NCBI GenBank assembly: GCA_011322575.1
Contig: DRMK01000072.1
Coordinates: 1 to 5,988, forward strand
Source: Gammaproteobacteria bacterium
GTDB taxonomy: Bacteria > Pseudomonadota > Gammaproteobacteria > Thiohalospirales > Thiohalospiraceae
Direction of reading: 5' to 3'
DNA: 5,988 bases
The position numbers and the translations under genes were made by a program. The notes beneath the pieces are model-generated. The model was given only the letters and a program-made list of their open reading frames with translations, had not been told where the DNA came from and made no database searches. This document shows positions 4,370 through 5,988 of the stretch, one piece after another; position 1 is the stretch's first letter, and each line of letters starts with the position of its first letter.

Positions 4370-5988
4370 ATGGATGATTGTAGCGGTTTTTCCCGCAGTT
4401 CGGGATACCAGTTTCACCACCGGGAGAGAACGTCTGGCGGCCGCCACTTCAAACGCCCGGTGACAAAACCGTTCACCGCAGCCGAGCGCGGCACCACCAC
4501 CCTGCTGTTCGGCGGCCTGACGCTGAAGCATGAACGTCTGCTCAAGGCCTGCCTGGAGAACCTGGGCTACCGCTGCGAACACCTGCCCACCCCGGATCTG
4601 GACGCCATGCAGATCGGCAAGGAGTACAGCAACAACGGGCAGTGCAACCCCACCTACTTCACCGTCGGCAATCTGGTCAAATACCTGCAAAGACTGCAGA
4701 AGGAGGGCCGCTCGCGGCAGGAGATCATCGACAACTACGTGTTTCTGACCGCTGGCAGTTGCGGGCCGTGCCGCTTCGGCATGTACGAGGCGGAGTACAA
4801 CAACGCCTTGCAGAACGCCGGTTTCGGCGGATTCCGCGTGCTGCTGTTCCAGCAGACCGAAGGGTATGACAGGGAGCGCGGAGAGGTGGGCCTGCGGACC
4901 GATCTCGACTTCTACCTCTCCATAATCCACAGCGTATTGCTGGGGGATCTGCTGAATGAGCTGGGTTACCAGATCCGCCCCTACGAGGTAGAGCCCGGCG
5001 CCACCGACCGCGCCCTGGAGCAATGCAGCGACATCCTCTACGAGGCGATCCGGACCCACCGGCCGGGAACGGGATCGGAACGCTGGGCGGCGCTGGCCGA
5101 GTCGCTCCCCCTGCTCGGCGAGCCGATCGGCACCATCCGCAAGCTGAACCGCTTTCTCGCGGCGCCGCGCATGGTCACCGCCCTGCAGCACTGCCGCGAC
5201 CTTCTTTCCCGCATCCAGGTGGATCGCACCCGGGTCAAGCCGGTGGTACAGATCACCGGCGAGTTCTGGGCCCAGCTGGCCGAGGGGGACGGCAACTTCA
5301 ACATGTTCCGCTTCCTGGAGCGGGAGGGCGCCGAGGTGCGCATCAACCCGGTGTCCACCTGGCTGCTCTACATCTTCTGGGACATCAAGGCGGGCTACCG
5401 GGAGCGTTTCGGGCTCAAGGGGAACCGCAACCCCCTGCGTTACCTCTACCGCATGGCGCTCATCACCCTGGGAGAGCGGCTGTTCCTGCGTACCTACGCC
5501 CGGCTCGGCAGGGCGCTGGGCGGCACCGTCGCGGACCCGGTGCCCCTGGAGGAGCTGAAACGGCTGGGGCACCGCTACTACCACTCGCGCATCACCGGCG
5601 GCGAGGGTCACCTGGAGGTGGCCAAGAGCATCCACGCTGTGCAGCACCACCACTGTCACATGGTGCTCTCCATCAAGCCGTTCGGCTGCATGCCCTCCAC
5701 CCAGTCGGACGGGGTGATGACGGAGGTGGTCTCCCACTATCCGGAGATGATCTTCTTGCCCATCGAAACCTCCGGCGACGGGGAGATCAACGCCCACAGC
5801 CGGGTACAGATGGCGCTGGGGGAGGCGCGCCGCCGGGCGCAGGCCGAGTTTGATGCGGCGCTGCGCGCCAGCGGACGGAGCCTGGAGGAGATCAGGGCCT
5901 TTCTGGAGCGGCACCCGCAGCTGAACCGGGCCCTCTACAGGGCTCCGGAGGGGAGCGGCATGGCGGGCAGCGCGGCCAACTTCGTCAC
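4370..5988 (+). CDS. 2-hydroxyacyl-CoA dehydratase / CoA-activase-related Fe-S protein, 3' end cut
   Basis: The open frame runs off the window after 539 codons. The product resembles the non-ATPase half of large acyl-CoA dehydratase activase proteins (DUF2229-type, related to HgdB/YjiM and double-cubane cluster proteins). Such proteins usually receive electrons from a BcrA/BadF-type ATPase for low-potential reductions. Family segments are LLFGGLTLKHE (45-55), NNGQCNPTYFTVGNL (88-102), LTAGSCGPCRFGMYE (126-140), a run of three histidines then CH (426-430), and IKPFGCMPSTQSDG (435-448). Likely cluster-binding cysteines are C92, C131, C134 and C440. No ATPase domain precedes the core, which starts near residue 44, so the partner activase would be separate and perhaps downstream. 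The ATG at 4370 is the only ATG before the conserved core. AAAAGGA (4350-4356) is 13 nt away, which is long, and GTG 4460 is an alternative start without a ribosome site. The substrate cannot be told from sequence. An HgdB-like dehydratase subunit is the main alternative. Confidence 0.82.
   Translation, partial: MDDCSGFSRSSGYQFHHRERTSGGRHFKRPVTKPFTAAERGTTTLLFGGLTLKHERLLKACLENLGYRCEHLPTPDLDAMQIGKEYSNNGQCNPTYFTVGNLVKYLQRLQKEGRSRQEIIDNYVFLTAGSCGPCRFGMYEAEYNNALQNAGFGGFRVLLFQQTEGYDRERGEVGLRTDLDFYLSIIHSVLLGDLLNELGYQIRPYEVEPGATDRALEQCSDILYEAIRTHRPGTGSERWAALAESLPLLGEPIGTIRKLNRFLAAPRMVTALQHCRDLLSRIQVDRTRVKPVVQITGEFWAQLAEGDGNFNMFRFLEREGAEVRINPVSTWLLYIFWDIKAGYRERFGLKGNRNPLRYLYRMALITLGERLFLRTYARLGRALGGTVADPVPLEELKRLGHRYYHSRITGGEGHLEVAKSIHAVQHHHCHMVLSIKPFGCMPSTQSDGVMTEVVSHYPEMIFLPIETSGDGEINAHSRVQMALGEARRRAQAEFDAALRASGRSLEEIRAFLERHPQLNRALYRAPEGSGMAGSAANFV

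Noticed and set aside
4253..5914. 553-residue leftward open frame opposite the dehydratase-like gene
   Set aside because: The plus-strand frame has clear family motifs throughout. The minus frame overlaps the nfo start and has shadow-like composition.

Overview
The window looks like chromosomal DNA of a gammaproteobacterium. TmcA and endonuclease IV both follow the enterobacterial proteins closely, and the main genes are GC-rich. An anaerobic or sulfur-oxidising Chromatiales-type host is a guess, based only on the dehydratase-like Fe-S protein at the right end. No RNA gene, CRISPR array or complete insertion sequence is visible.

Layout, left to right. Bases 1-355 hold no credible gene. They contain a large fold-back repeat: 57 bp arms that pair perfectly except for one 16 nt bulge, a further 16 bp inner stem, a degenerate outer stem, and two palindromes in the central loop. 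A short direct repeat flanks the structure, and its right copy forms the first codons of the next gene. Bases 356-2494 (+) encode TmcA, the tRNA(Met) wobble-cytidine acetyltransferase. A triple 6-bp repeat with exact 11-bp spacing follows, then a strong intrinsic terminator. Bases 2731-3352 (+) are a visibly more AT-rich two-gene cassette, toxin first: a HigB2-type RelE-superfamily toxin and an overlapping HigA-type HTH antitoxin, with operator-like inverted repeats upstream. Bases 3408-4256 (-) encode endonuclease IV (Nfo), convergent with the cassette and with no terminator visible between them. A 113-bp divergent intergenic region then leads to a rightward gene, 4370 to the window end, for a 2-hydroxyacyl-CoA dehydratase/activase-related Fe-S protein. 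Its 3' end lies outside the window.

The genes do not form one pathway. tmcA (translation fidelity) and nfo (base-excision repair) are housekeeping genes. The toxin-antitoxin pair looks like an acquired module placed between them, downstream of tmcA's terminator. The dehydratase-like gene is a separate transcription unit facing away from nfo. The least explained parts are the fold-back element fused to the tmcA start and the triple repeat ahead of the tmcA terminator. No wholly new multi-gene system is evident.
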